Position numbers and translations under genes: made by a program
Notes under the pieces: generated by a model
The model's input: only the letters and a program-made list of their open reading frames with translations
What the model was told of the DNA's origin: nothing
The model's database searches: none
Source of the DNA: Nicotiana tabacum
Lineage: Eukaryota > Streptophyta > Magnoliopsida > Solanales > Solanaceae
Length of the DNA stretch: 64,000 bases
Direction: 5' to 3'
Assembly: GCF_000715075.1 (NCBI RefSeq)
Contig: NC_134096.1
Location: forward strand, 62,319,854-62,383,853
In this document: in pieces, positions 21,384-32,069 of the stretch
How the letters are laid out: every line of letters begins with the position of its first letter
Numbering within the stretch: position 1 is the stretch's first letter

Positions 21384-24277
21384 CGACCCGGCCAGTTGTT
21401 TCGAGAGTTGTAGCCCTGTTTCCCCATTTTCTGCTTCTTTTGTCTTCTACAGCTGTTAAATGACTTACCGGGTTAGTTGGTTCGGGTCCGGAATTATTTC
21501 GGAGTGAATTGAGACACTTAGTCTCTTAATTAGAAGCTTAAGTTGGAAAAGTCGACCGGATGTCAACTTATGTGTAAACGACCTCGAATTTGAATTTTGA
21601 TGGTTCTGTTAGCTCTGTTAGGTGATTTTGGACTTATGGGCGCGTCCGGAATGTGATTTGAAGGTCTGTAGTAGAGTTAGGCTTGAATTCGTGAAAGTTG
21701 GAATTTTGGCAAATTTGACCGAGAGTGGAATTTTTCATATAGAGGTCGGATTGGATTTTCGGAAATTGGAGTAGGTTCGTGGTGCCATTTATGACTTGTG
21801 TGCAAAATTTGAGGTCAATCGGACGTGATTTGATAGGTTTTGGCGTCGTTTGTAGAATTTGGAAATTTCGAAGTTCATTAGGCTTGAATCCGTGTGTAAT
21901 TCGTGTTTTGAGGTTGTTTGAGCTGATTTAAGGATTCGACAAAGTTTGAATTGGGTTATAAGACATGTTGGTATGTTTGGTTGAGGTCACGGGGGCCTCG
22001 GGTTGATTTCGGGTGGTTAACAGACCAAGTTTTGAAGTTGGAAGACTGCTGAAGTTTGTACTCAGCTGGTGTAATCGCACCTGTGGAAGTTTAATCGCAT
22101 GTGCGAGCCCGCAGAAGCGAAGAGGAAGGCCGCAGAAGCGAGAAAATCCAGGAAGGGAAGGGGGCGCAACTGCGTAGGAGAATGCGCATCTATGAACCCG
22201 CAAATGCGTGAATGGCTCCATAGATGCGAAGTTTGAAGGCTTGGGCATTTCCACAAAAGCGTACGAAGGGCCACAGAAGCGCCTCCGTAGGTGCGAGACC
22301 TGGAGCGCAGGTGCGAGCCTAGTAGATTAAGTGGTTTCCTCATAAGCGTAGGTATAACCGCAGAAGCGGTTCTGCAGGTGCGAAAGGCCTGGGCCATATA
22401 AATACGGGACTTCGAGATTTTTCACCATTTTCACCACTTTGAGCTCGGATTTTGGAGTATTTTTAGAGGGATTTTGAAGTGATTTCTGAGGTAAGCTCCT
22501 TGTGTCCATTTATCTTCAATAATGATGTTTCCCCACTGATTTTACACCTAGTTGGTGAGTTTTTGAGGTGAAATTTGGGAGTTTAGAGCTAGAGAATTGG
22601 AGAGTGAATTTTGGGGATTTGGATGACCAAAAGGGTTTTGGATTTTGATAAATTTGATATGCTTAGACTCGTGAGTGAATGGTTTTTTAGGTTTTGTGAC
22701 TTTTGTTGGATTTCGAGATGTGTGCCCGGGAGTCAGTTTGAGCAAATTTCGGATTTTGGCTTATAATTTCGTATTTTTCTTATGGAATTGATTCCTTTAG
22801 CCTATATTAATTGTATTATACTGCTTGTGGCTAGATTCGGGGAGTTTGGAGACCGATTTGAGAGGCAAAGGCACTTTGGTGTATAGTTTTGCACGGTTTG
22901 AGGTAAATGAAACCCCGAATTATTGTATTATGTTAGTATTTTGGAAGTGACGCACATGCTAGGTGATGGGCGTGCACCATGGGAATTGGGACTTGGTCCA
23001 TTCTGTAAAACTGGAAAGATGAATAAGCTTATTGTTAGCTATGTGCCCTTTCTGTGCTATAGAAACTTGATAGTGAATCATGTTAGAAATCATGCTTAGG
23101 CTATGTGTTGGTGTTGTAAAAAAAACCAGTGGTTGTGATACCTGTTGAACCTTCCTGCTTATTGTTACTTGTACTCAGTCGTAATATTACTTGCATATTA
23201 TACCTCAGTCTTTGTTATTCCCTGTTGATACATTATATCATTCTGTTTTGGGCTGATTCCCCTTTATTACGGAGGGCCATGAAACTATAGAGGTTGATGA
23301 CTGAGTGGGGCCGAGACCCTGTTTGTGAGGTATTGATACCATAGCACGTGAGTTGTTCGTGCGGATCATGATGTTTATACTATAGCACGTGAGTTGTCCG
23401 TGTATATTCTGATATGATACTGTAGCATGTGAGTTGTCCATGTGGATCTTGATATGATACTATAGCACGTGAGTTGTCCGTGCGGACTATAGCGTTTGGG
23501 CTGTAGAAGCCCCCCGGAGTCTGTACACCCCCAGTGAGCGAAGGTACCTATTGAGTATGAATATTGAGGGCTGAGAGTCGAGTGTTGAGATATTGAGAGA
23601 GCTTGAGGGACTGTTTCCCTAAGAGGTTGCACTTGTTTCATTTGTTGCTGCACTTAGATGATTTATGTCATTGTTCTAAAACTTCTCGAAAATATTGTAT
23701 CCGATTTTGCCTGAACTTGGTAATGTGTAACTGGCTTGACTTAAATTGCCGGAATTAAACATGTCTACTTTTATTGTTGAAATTACTGAAATGAACTGTA
23801 TTTGTATAGCTCGTCACTACATTTTAGTTCCTTAATTATTATTGTTACATACTGAGTTGGTGTACTCACGCTACACCTTGAACTTCGTGTGCAGATCCAG
23901 GTGTTTTCGGTCACGGAGGACGTTGATCTCGTGCGTGGTTGAGTATCGGAGATTCACATGGTAGCTGTCGGCGTTCGCAGTCCTTGTCTCTCCTTCCTTG
24001 TTATCTTTTCTTTTCTGTATTGGTATTTTGACACAGAATCTTGTAGTCACTGTTTCTTAGACTGGTTGTTTAGATTCTCATGGCTTGGTGACACCCGATG
24101 TTTCGGGCTATTTTTCCGCACTGTATTTTGAGATTAACTCCTGTTTTTATGAAAACGGTGTCATGTAAAAGCTTTTGACTTATCTTTTGTGAAACATTGG
24201 AAGTATTTTTGAGAATCGGCTTGCCTAGTACCATCGATATGCACCATCACGACATGTTAGGATTTTAGGTCGTGACA
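21379..24277 (+). repeat. 3' LTR of the chromovirus-type element
   Basis: Begins TGTAACGACCCGGCC and ends GGTCGTGACA, 2899 bp. It is the longer copy and keeps the segment at about 21621-22071 missing from the 5' LTR. It also has the GC-rich array (about 22068-22390), TATA (catataaatac, near 22395) and the tandem stem-loop array (about 23340-23490). Confidence 0.92.
23340..23490 (+). repeat. Tandem stem-loop / G-box array in the 3' LTR
   Basis: Four units equivalent to 15300-15455. CACGTG is intact at 23345, 23386 and 23466 and is CATGTG in the third copy. In that third copy the partner arm is CATGT, so the short stem still pairs. Confidence 0.85.
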
Positions 24278-24278
24278 C

Positions 24279-24291
24279 TTGGTATCAAAGC
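24279..24291 (+). other. Primer-binding site of the outer element (resumed after insertion)
   Basis: TTGGTATCAAAGC resumes the outer element's interior after the inserted 10.5-kb element. Its first bases also occur at 13741-13745 as the target duplication. It resembles the initiator-tRNA-type site with one substitution. Confidence 0.8.
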
Positions 24292-25242
24292 ACTAGGTTC
24301 TAAGTCGAGTCCAAGGAAGTCTATGGAGTCGTGTCAAGTAAAGTCCCTGTTATCAATGTGTTGCCGGCCACACTGATATCGGGGAGGCTACAATGACATC
24401 TAGGTAGTTTCACTTTCTTCATAATCTAGATCGTGCGCTTGTGCCTGAAGTGAGAGTACGGATTCTCTATTGTATTGATTACTTGTTGAGGAAGATATAG
24501 AAGTGACGAGAATAAAGCTCAAGGTTCAGGTTATAATACAAGATGTTTGGGTTGATAGCCAGAAAGTGTTAGATTTGTTCAAAATGGAAGGATAAGTTGA
24601 GAATAGATTGGCACTGATACAGTCAACGCGTATGACTTTGGTGAATAAGAATTATCAGTCGAATACTAATAAATCATCAGTCGAATACTAAGAAATCATA
24701 AAAGAAAATAAGGTGATGATGTCAGCTAGTACTTTCAGGATGGTGTCATGACTTATAAAGAATTTTACTAAAGGATGCGAATAAGGGCACCTATGTTAGA
24801 CCCTAGATTTCAATTCAAGATTGTTGGTCAAGATGTTGGAGCGACTGTTTACTATGGTAATCACCATTAACGAGTTTAGCAAAGGTACAAAAAAATATTG
24901 TAAATGAAGATGTTGCATTTTAAATTAACATGACAAGATATGGAGAGGTGATATGGATCTAACTGATAAGTGAATGTGAATCAGTCAAGTTTGTGATAAA
25001 CATAGTATGACTCATAAGAAGTATGGCATAGTTAAGATAGTGTCAATAATGACCAAAGACACCTTACCAAAATTTTAAAAAAAAAGACTTCTTGATCAGC
25101 CGAAAGGGGAATGTTACAAGACGAGAGAGATGACCCTTAATTATACTAGACATCGGGTTTCCCCTAAGCATGATAGGTTATCGTCATGATGGTGTCATAT
25201 GTAATATAAGTGACACACAAGAAATAAAGTGACATGTGTAAG

Positions 25243-25998
25243 CAGTGTTTTAAAAGGCGTGGGCATAAGGCGAAGCGTTTTACATATGCCTCTTCGAGGC
25301 GTAAGCCCCATAGGTATTTAATTTTTAATATTTTATAAAATAATATAATTACAGTAAATATTTATAAGCAGTTAAAATTACATAAAAAATAAAGAAAACT
25401 ATAAATATATGGGGAAAATATCTATATATATAGATGTGCTTCATCCCTACAAAAAACTAGTCAAAACAATCTATTATACGCTACTTAGAAGCTCAAGTAA
25501 CTTGAGTCGAAAAGAATTAAGTTTTCTACATGGAGGAACAAAAATGATGACTAACCTTCAATTTGAACTTTGAACTTGCTGCTACGAAGGAGAATGGAGT
25601 TCTCTTTGTATTTGTAAAAACAAAATTAAATATTCGTTGCTTTTGGGAGATATTAGCAGACTAGCAGACAAGATAAAGAATTGTAAAAGACCATGAATTG
25701 GGGCTTCAATCAATAAAAAAGGTCTTGACTTTTAAATTTAATACATTTTAGTTCCTTTTTAAAACTTTTGAGAAATTACCAAGCTGAATTTTGAACATTT
25801 GGGTATTATATGAAGGACTTATTCAACAAATTTTATTTTGATTTGAAAAACTCTCTGGGGCTTACGCCTCGCTAAAATAACTCGCCTCAAAGGCCCGGGG
25901 GTACGCCTCTTGAGACTTTCTCCCCACACCATCGCCCCAGGGCATTTTTGGTGTGCCTCGCCTCAAGGCTCGCCCCGAAAAAGCCTTTTAAAACACTG
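25243..25998. mobile_element. hAT-type non-autonomous transposon, 756 bp
   Basis: Perfect 16-bp terminal inverted repeats (CAGTGTTTTAAAAGGC ... GCCTTTTAAAACACTG) and a perfect 8-bp target duplication TGTGTAAG (25235-25242 and 25999-26006), both diagnostic of hAT. Subterminal regions are GC-rich (aggcgaagcg; cgcctcgcctcaaggctcgcc) and the centre is AT-rich. There is no transposase. The intact termini suggest it is younger than the retroelement it sits in. Confidence 0.96.
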
Positions 25999-27239
25999 TG
26001 TGTAAGTACGAGTTGAGGATAGACGAAGCATACCATATGTAAAAGATGGGAATGACAACCTTGAGTACCTCCATATGATGAATGTGGTACAACAAAAACA
26101 ATTCAATCTCTAATGATGCATACCAAGGCATGCGAGGATAAGTATGTGGACTTAAATGGGTAAGCGTGAAAATATTAAGGCATGAGATGCACAAAAGGCG
26201 TAATCTTGGAAGCTATAAGAAGCAATATAGGTTGTTAGAGAAGGAAAAAAATGACGTGGAAAAATAATCTTGAGTTTTTCTAGTCGATGTATGTCTTATT
26301 TTATTCTGTTGAAATAATGAAAAATGATCTCAAAGCAACTCTATATGTGCCCCATATTGAAAGAGCAGTCAACTTATGAGTGAACGAATCCTTATGATTT
26401 AAGAAGAATAAATATTGAAATGGATCATGGACTAAGTTAAAGTTGCTAGAAAGTTATACATATAATGTGTACGACGTAAGGCTAAAAAAATTTGAAAACG
26501 GTTATGGTATGGATTTGGATATTGTAACGACCCGACCAGTCATTTTGAGCATTTACATTCCTTTCAACTATTTGAAGTCTTGAATAACTTCCTACGAGGT
26601 ATTATGACTTGTGTGAATTGTCGGTTTTGGTTTTAAAGTATTTCGGAGTTAGCTTGGAAGAATGAATTTTATGTTGGAAGCTTAAGTTAAAATAGTTGAC
26701 CGGATGTTGACTTACGTGCAAACGACCTCGGATCTGAAATTTTATGATTCTAAATAGCTCCGTATGGTGATTTTGGTCTTAGGAGCATGTCCGAAAAAAC
26801 TTTTGGGCGTCCATAGAGGAATTAGGATTGAAATGTCGAAAGTTGGATTTTTGAAAAGTTTAACCGGAGGGTTTACTTTTTGATATCGGGGTCGAAATTC
26901 GATTCTGAAAATTTTAATAGGTCTGTTATGTCATTTAAAACTTATGTGCAAAATATGAGATCAATCAGACGTGATTTGATAGGTTTCGGCGTTGTTTGTA
27001 GAAATGGAAAGTTTCAAAGTTCATTAGCCTTGAATCTATGTGTGATTCGTATTTTTAGTGTTGTTGGATGTGATTTGAAGACTAGACTAAGTTCGTATGA
27101 TGTTTTAGGACTTGTTGGTATATTTGGTTGAGGTCCCAAGGGCCTCGGGTGAGTTTCGGATGGTTAACGAATCAAAAGGTGGACTAAAATAGCTGCTGCA
27201 ATTTCCTTCTGCTGCAAATTCCATCTCCCAGAATCGAGC

Positions 27240-27480
27240 CTAGAATAGGGCCATGATCGAGCCTAGGATCGAAGCCACGATCGAAAACAGGGTCGAGGGC
27301 CCAGGATCGAAAGCAGGATCGCAGGCCAGGGTCGAGGGCCATGATCGAGGGCCCAGGATCAAAGCCACGATCGAAGGCCAGGGTCGAGGGGCATGATCAA
27401 GGGCCAGGATCGAGGGTTAGAATCGAGGCCCAGGATCGAGGAACAGGATCGAGGCAGGATCGAGGCAGAATCGAGGGTTG
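27240..27480 (+). repeat. GATCGAGG-type minisatellite in the solo LTR
   Basis: About twenty imperfect copies of ccagGATCGAGGgc-like units with frequent GATC and TCGA palindromes, ending just before the TATA-like sequence. It occupies the place held by the GCAGAAGCG array in the related LTRs at 13992 and 22068. Confidence 0.9.
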
Positions 27481-28469
27481 TCTGGGCAGAATTATAAAGC
27501 AGGGGACTTCATCCTATTCGCCATTTTTGACAAATTGGAGCTTGAGGAGAGGCGATTTATGATAGATTTTCAAGGGAAACTTGAGGTAAGTCCCTTGAGA
27601 TCATTTCTACTCCATAATATTGAATTATCATCAAATAATCCGATTAGAATACATGTTTTTGAGGTGTAAATCGGAGATTTGAACTTAAAATTTTGGAAAT
27701 AAGATTTGTACATTTGAGGGTCGAGTTGAGGTCGAATTTTGGTAAAATTAGTATGGGTAGACTCGTGGTTGAATGGGCTTTCGAATTTTGTAACTTTTGT
27801 TGGATTCCGAGATGTGGGTCCCACGGGCGATGTTTGAGCTAAATTTCGGATTTTTATAAAAAAAAATTAGTATTTTCTTATGGAATTAATTCCAATAAAT
27901 TTTATTGACTGAAACGAATTATTTGTGACTAGATTCGAGGCATTAAGAGGCCGATTTATGAGGCAAAGGCATAGCAGAGTAAAGAATTTCATATTTTGAG
28001 GTAAGTAAAAGTTATAAATCTGGTCGTGAGGGTATGAAACCCCGAATTTTGTGTCATGTGATTATTTTGGAGGTGACGCACATGCTAGGTGACGGGCGTG
28101 TGGGCGTGCACCGAAGGGATTGTAACTTGGTCCTTCCCGTGAAACTGTAAAGTCAAATAACCTGTTGTTAGCTATAAGCTATCTTTGTGTTAAAGAAATT
28201 TGACTGTAAACCATGTTAAAAATCATGCTTAGGCTATGTGATAGAACTGTTGGGACCCACAGAGGTCGCGTACTTGTTGAATTATTTTCTAATTATTGTC
28301 TTGTACTCAGTCATGATTTTACTTTAGCATCATACCTCGGTCTTTCTTGATAATTGTTGATTTACTATGTTATCTTTGTTTGGGCTGATCTTTATGATTT
28401 TCGAGAGCCCAGGAGACTAGAGAGGTTGAGGACTAAGTAAGGTCGAGGGCATGTCGGTGAGGTAAGGAT

Positions 28470-28560
28470 ATATATGGCACGTGAGTTATCCGTGCAGGAT
28501 ATTATAGCACGTGAGTTGTCCGTTCAGCACGTGAGTATTCCGTGCGGATTATGGCGCTTG
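28470..28560 (+). repeat. Three-copy G-box / stem-loop array in the solo LTR
   Basis: Three CACGTG motifs (28478, 28508, 28528), each followed by a CCGTGC-type partner, in the position equivalent to the arrays at 15300 and 23340. Loop sequence and spacing differ, while two of the three stems keep perfect GCACG/CGTGC pairing. Confidence 0.85.
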
Positions 28561-29330
28561 GGCTGTAGGAACCCCTCCGGAGTCTGTACATCCCCAGTGA
28601 GCGCGGGTACCTATTGAGTGTGAGTGCTGAGGGCTGAGAGTCGAGTGGTTGAGCTGTTGTGATGAGTTGAGTGATTGTTGCCCTGAGAGGTTGTACTTGC
28701 TTTTCATTTGTTGTTGCATTTAGTTGTTATCTGTCATTGTTGTAAAATACTCTAAAAGATTTTATATCCGGATTACACGAACTTGAACTATATAAAACTG
28801 ATTTGACTTAAAATGTTGGATTTGAAAGCATGTTTATTCTTTGCTGGAATTACTGAAAGTGAACTATAACTGTATAGCTCGTCATTATCTTAGGTTCCTT
28901 AGTTATTATTGTTACTTGCTGAGTTGGTTGTACTCATACTACACCCTGCACTTTGTGTGCAGATTCAGGTGCTTCTGGACATAGCGGGTGTTGATTCCCT
29001 CGTATAGTTGATCTTTCAGAGATTCAGAGGTAATTACCGTATTTTGCAGACCTTGTCTCTCCTTCCCCATCTCCTTGTTTACCGTATTTTGGTCATAGAC
29101 TATTATAGACCGTATTTTATCCAGACTTGTATTCATATTATATGCTCATGTACTCAGTGACACCAGGTTTTGGGGAGTGTTCGTATCAGTATTTGTAGGA
29201 TTTTGTATTGTATTTAAATATTAAAATTTTCAAACTTAAAAGAAATTGTGGTTTATTGATATTATCGACTTGCCTAGTAACGAGATAGGCGTCATCACGA
29301 CAGGTTGGGATTTTGGGTCGTGACAGATAT

Positions 29331-31738
29331 TAAGAAGTTACAAGAATTCTAAGTCTACATGATAACATGTCACAAATTCCTAACATGATATGTATGGACG
29401 AGGTCAATGATACCATGAAGAATGGAAAGATATGCAAGTATATATTTATTATATGAAACATGTTGATGTAAATATGTGGTATTAGCTGTAGCCAAGGAGT
29501 TCGCATTATGATGAAGATATGAGGTAATAAGACCCTACATGCATGGCATCTTTATCATAAGTATTAGCCTACTAGGTGGGATACCATCAAAATAAAGTTT
29601 TATGAAAGGACTTGAGAGCAAAAAATATAATTTCAGAGATATATACTACGGAATCTCATATATATACGGCTTGAGAACATGATGGTGACATAAAGATAGA
29701 ATGTGTAATTCTTACATTTAGCAATGTGAAGATGGTATATGTTGTGAAAAGTTATATAATGATATGTGGATTTAGCCTAAGGGAGTCACACTTGTTTGGC
29801 ATATTTAAGCATGAGATGAGAGGCGCAAGGTAGTCATACTTGCTAGAACTGTATTAGAGCATGGATTGAAGGGTGAAATATTAGAAGAGATTTCAACAGT
29901 AGAGTGAACATGAAAGAGTGAAATGCTAACTATAAAGATGTCACAAGGGCAAAAAATAATGGCCCTTAGGAATATATGTTACAGCTAGTAGCGACGTGAT
30001 ACTGGGATAAGAAAATGAACAAAGAAAGTTCCTGTGAGTATAACCAATCTATCTTATTTTCAGAATAATGAGCATATCGGCATAATGATGAAATAAAAGC
30101 CAATGCACGATGAGAGATTGAAGCGGTAAAATAGAGATTTCTAATTGGGGGATAAATAGCCCGTAAAAGCAGGTGAGCATGTAAATGGTCCGAGAACATT
30201 TATCTAAAATTGTAGTTAACTCTCTGAGTGGTAGGTAAGAGTTTCAAAAAAAAATTACTCCTAAGTGGGGGAGCGTCTGAGTAAGCAGATGTCACATTTA
30301 AAGTGATGGTTTATAAAAAGAAAAAAAAAGAAAAAAAAGGTTATAGTTACTAAAAACAAGACGAATGAGGTATTACCAGTAACCTTTATGATCAGAAGGG
30401 TACAATTATCATGAAGTGCTTGTACGATAATTACAAACTCATTACAAGCAATAGTTACGATGTTCTGCATCAGGGATGTTAAAAGTTATGTCTGATAGTC
30501 AAGGATTTAATGGGAAACTCGAATGTATTCCTACAACTTGGGGACATGTGCGATTTGAATTAAATTCAAGTATTGGTAGAGAATAAGGAAGTACTTTGAA
30601 ATATACATGGGATTGAGTGGAATAAGAGGGTATTTTAATGTGTGCACACTAAGCATGAAATGAAATAGAAAAGGGTAATGTAATGTGCATTCCTAAATGA
30701 GAAGAGACTCTTCTATACAAAAATAAAATATGCCAGTAAAAAGCACGGGTTCAAAGAAGAGCACTAATATTAAAAGGGTGCAAGTACCATCGTGATAACG
30801 ATAGCTCTCGACTGTTGAAAGCTTACAGGCTACGGTAGAATGTCTTTGGTGCGCATGAAAATAAATGCAATCCCAAATTTTTGGTAAAAAAATATCACAA
30901 GATACTCAATGGTGTCAAGGAATTGGTAAGAGTTAAGAAATAAAACTGGAACATGGATGTCCGCGAGTAGGTGGCAAACTAGTGTCATGAAATCAAACGA
31001 AGTGAGTTGAATTATTTTTAGAGTAAACTTGTTGGTAACAATAGTTATCAAATTATGAATCTAACATGAGCTCTAAAGGTATGAGCGAAAGTGGGGGTAT
31101 AAAATTATCATATGATGGATAAATCTAAGACAAATATCTTATTAATATTTGGAAGGAATAAAAAAAAATTCCAAAATAGTTTTGATGATTAGAGAATTAA
31201 GTCTCAAGTGGGGAAACTTTTCTTGGAAACAGGATTCATAAAAGACAACAGACTAATTTGAAAGTATTGGTTATAAGAAAATTTTGAGACTATGAGTCGG
31301 AATGGATAAGTTTACATGTACCAAGTGGGCAATATAACTTTTCTCTCACCAAGCATGAGTTATAGCTCCGAGGAAGGTGAGAATTTAGGCAGCATGGAAA
31401 TGTGCCATTTTATATTATCCAAAAAAATAAAATTTGTAAAAGTTCCAATCATAGACAAATTTTAGTTTACTTGAAAATACTTTTCAGGTACAAGTTGACG
31501 TATTCAAGACGAAAGACTACACATATGTTCTGTAGTGATATGGGTACTATGTCGAGTGGCTATTATTAATATTGAGCAGTATGCAGTATGTAAATACTCA
31601 AAGTACAAAAGTATATATTTGATGCACTTATGGTATATGTAAGGTCGTGTGGGGCCTAAAGAGTTCATCATATTCTATATTTCTAGTTGTTGAGATATAT
31701 TGTTATTGGTGCCCATGTGGGGGATTGTTCTGGACAGG
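29331..31738. other. Purine-rich retroelement-derived DNA, no gene
   Basis: About 2.4 kb, strongly AG-rich on the plus strand, with no coding motif. It is probably the continued interior of the outer element. Short ORFs within it show no domain. Confidence 0.45.
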
Positions 31739-32069
31739 TTAAAGTTTTTGGATAGTCCTAGTTATAGGGAAAACTCTGCCGAAATATTTAAGAATTTGTA
31801 AAGATAGTCAAATTTTGAAGGCCATAAGTAAGTTGAGATTTTGGAAAAGAACTACAAGACCCATGTAGTCATAGTGATCTCATAGAATTGCATCTCTGTA
31901 ACATCGACAGGAAAAGAAAGCAAATGCAGCTTAACAAACTCTTGGAAAATTTTGCCCAGAAGGAAAACAATGTCAAAAATTTCTACTTGAAAGAGCTGGC
32001 TCTACATGGGAACCAATTAATCCAGTCTCCAAATATTTAAAGAAAATAGTTGCCACAAATAAGCAACCT

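Larger units (their letters stand above)
13746..24277 (+). mobile_element. Ty3/gypsy chromovirus-type element (Tekay/Del-like), nearly complete
   Basis: A 10.5-kb element with two long LTRs, PBS, gag, pol with a chromodomain-like end, and a polypurine tract. It is flanked by a perfect 5-bp target duplication, CTTGG, at 13741-13745 and 24278-24282. The order protease, RT, RNase H, integrase defines Ty3/gypsy. LTRs of 2.5-2.9 kb and an RGQPVEEATWE motif near the pol end fit the Tekay/Del clade, but the clade was not tested by phylogeny. Each open frame is interrupted many times. The LTRs differ visibly along their length, so the insertion is old. Confidence 0.93.
26523..29325 (+). mobile_element. 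Solo LTR of a chromovirus-type Ty3/gypsy element
   Basis: A 2803-bp sequence from TGTAACGACCCGACC to GGGTCGTGACA, flanked by a perfect 5-bp duplication GATAT (26518-26522 and 29326-29330) with no internal region. It therefore arose by recombination between two LTRs. It is clearly related along its length to the LTRs of the 13746-24277 element (shared cttaagttaaaatagttgaccggatg-like, cccagtgagcgcgg and terminal sequences) but is a different family member. A TATA-like attataaagcagg lies near 27490. Confidence 0.95.
24292..31738 (+). mobile_element. Non-coding interior of the outer element (LARD-like), with insertions
   Basis: After the primer-binding site comes a leader (24292-24420) that shares blocks such as GGAAGTCTATGGAGTCGTGTC and GGGGAGGCTAC with the leader of the gag-pol-less element at 45010-54538. 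No gag, protease, RT or integrase motif was found in any frame. The plus strand is purine-rich from 29331 on. It is interrupted by a hAT element (25243-25998) and a solo LTR (26523-29325). The right limit is uncertain; sequence near 31738 (gtgggggattgttctgg) could be an end, but no LTR matching 10779-13738 follows. Best read as a large non-autonomous derivative, truncated at its 3' end. Confidence 0.6.

Noticed and set aside
31739..32069. Possibility that eIF3m lacks its last exon because of the retroelement insertion
   Set aside because: A proper last exon was found at 32070-32159 with a TTTACAG acceptor, correct phase and a stop codon.
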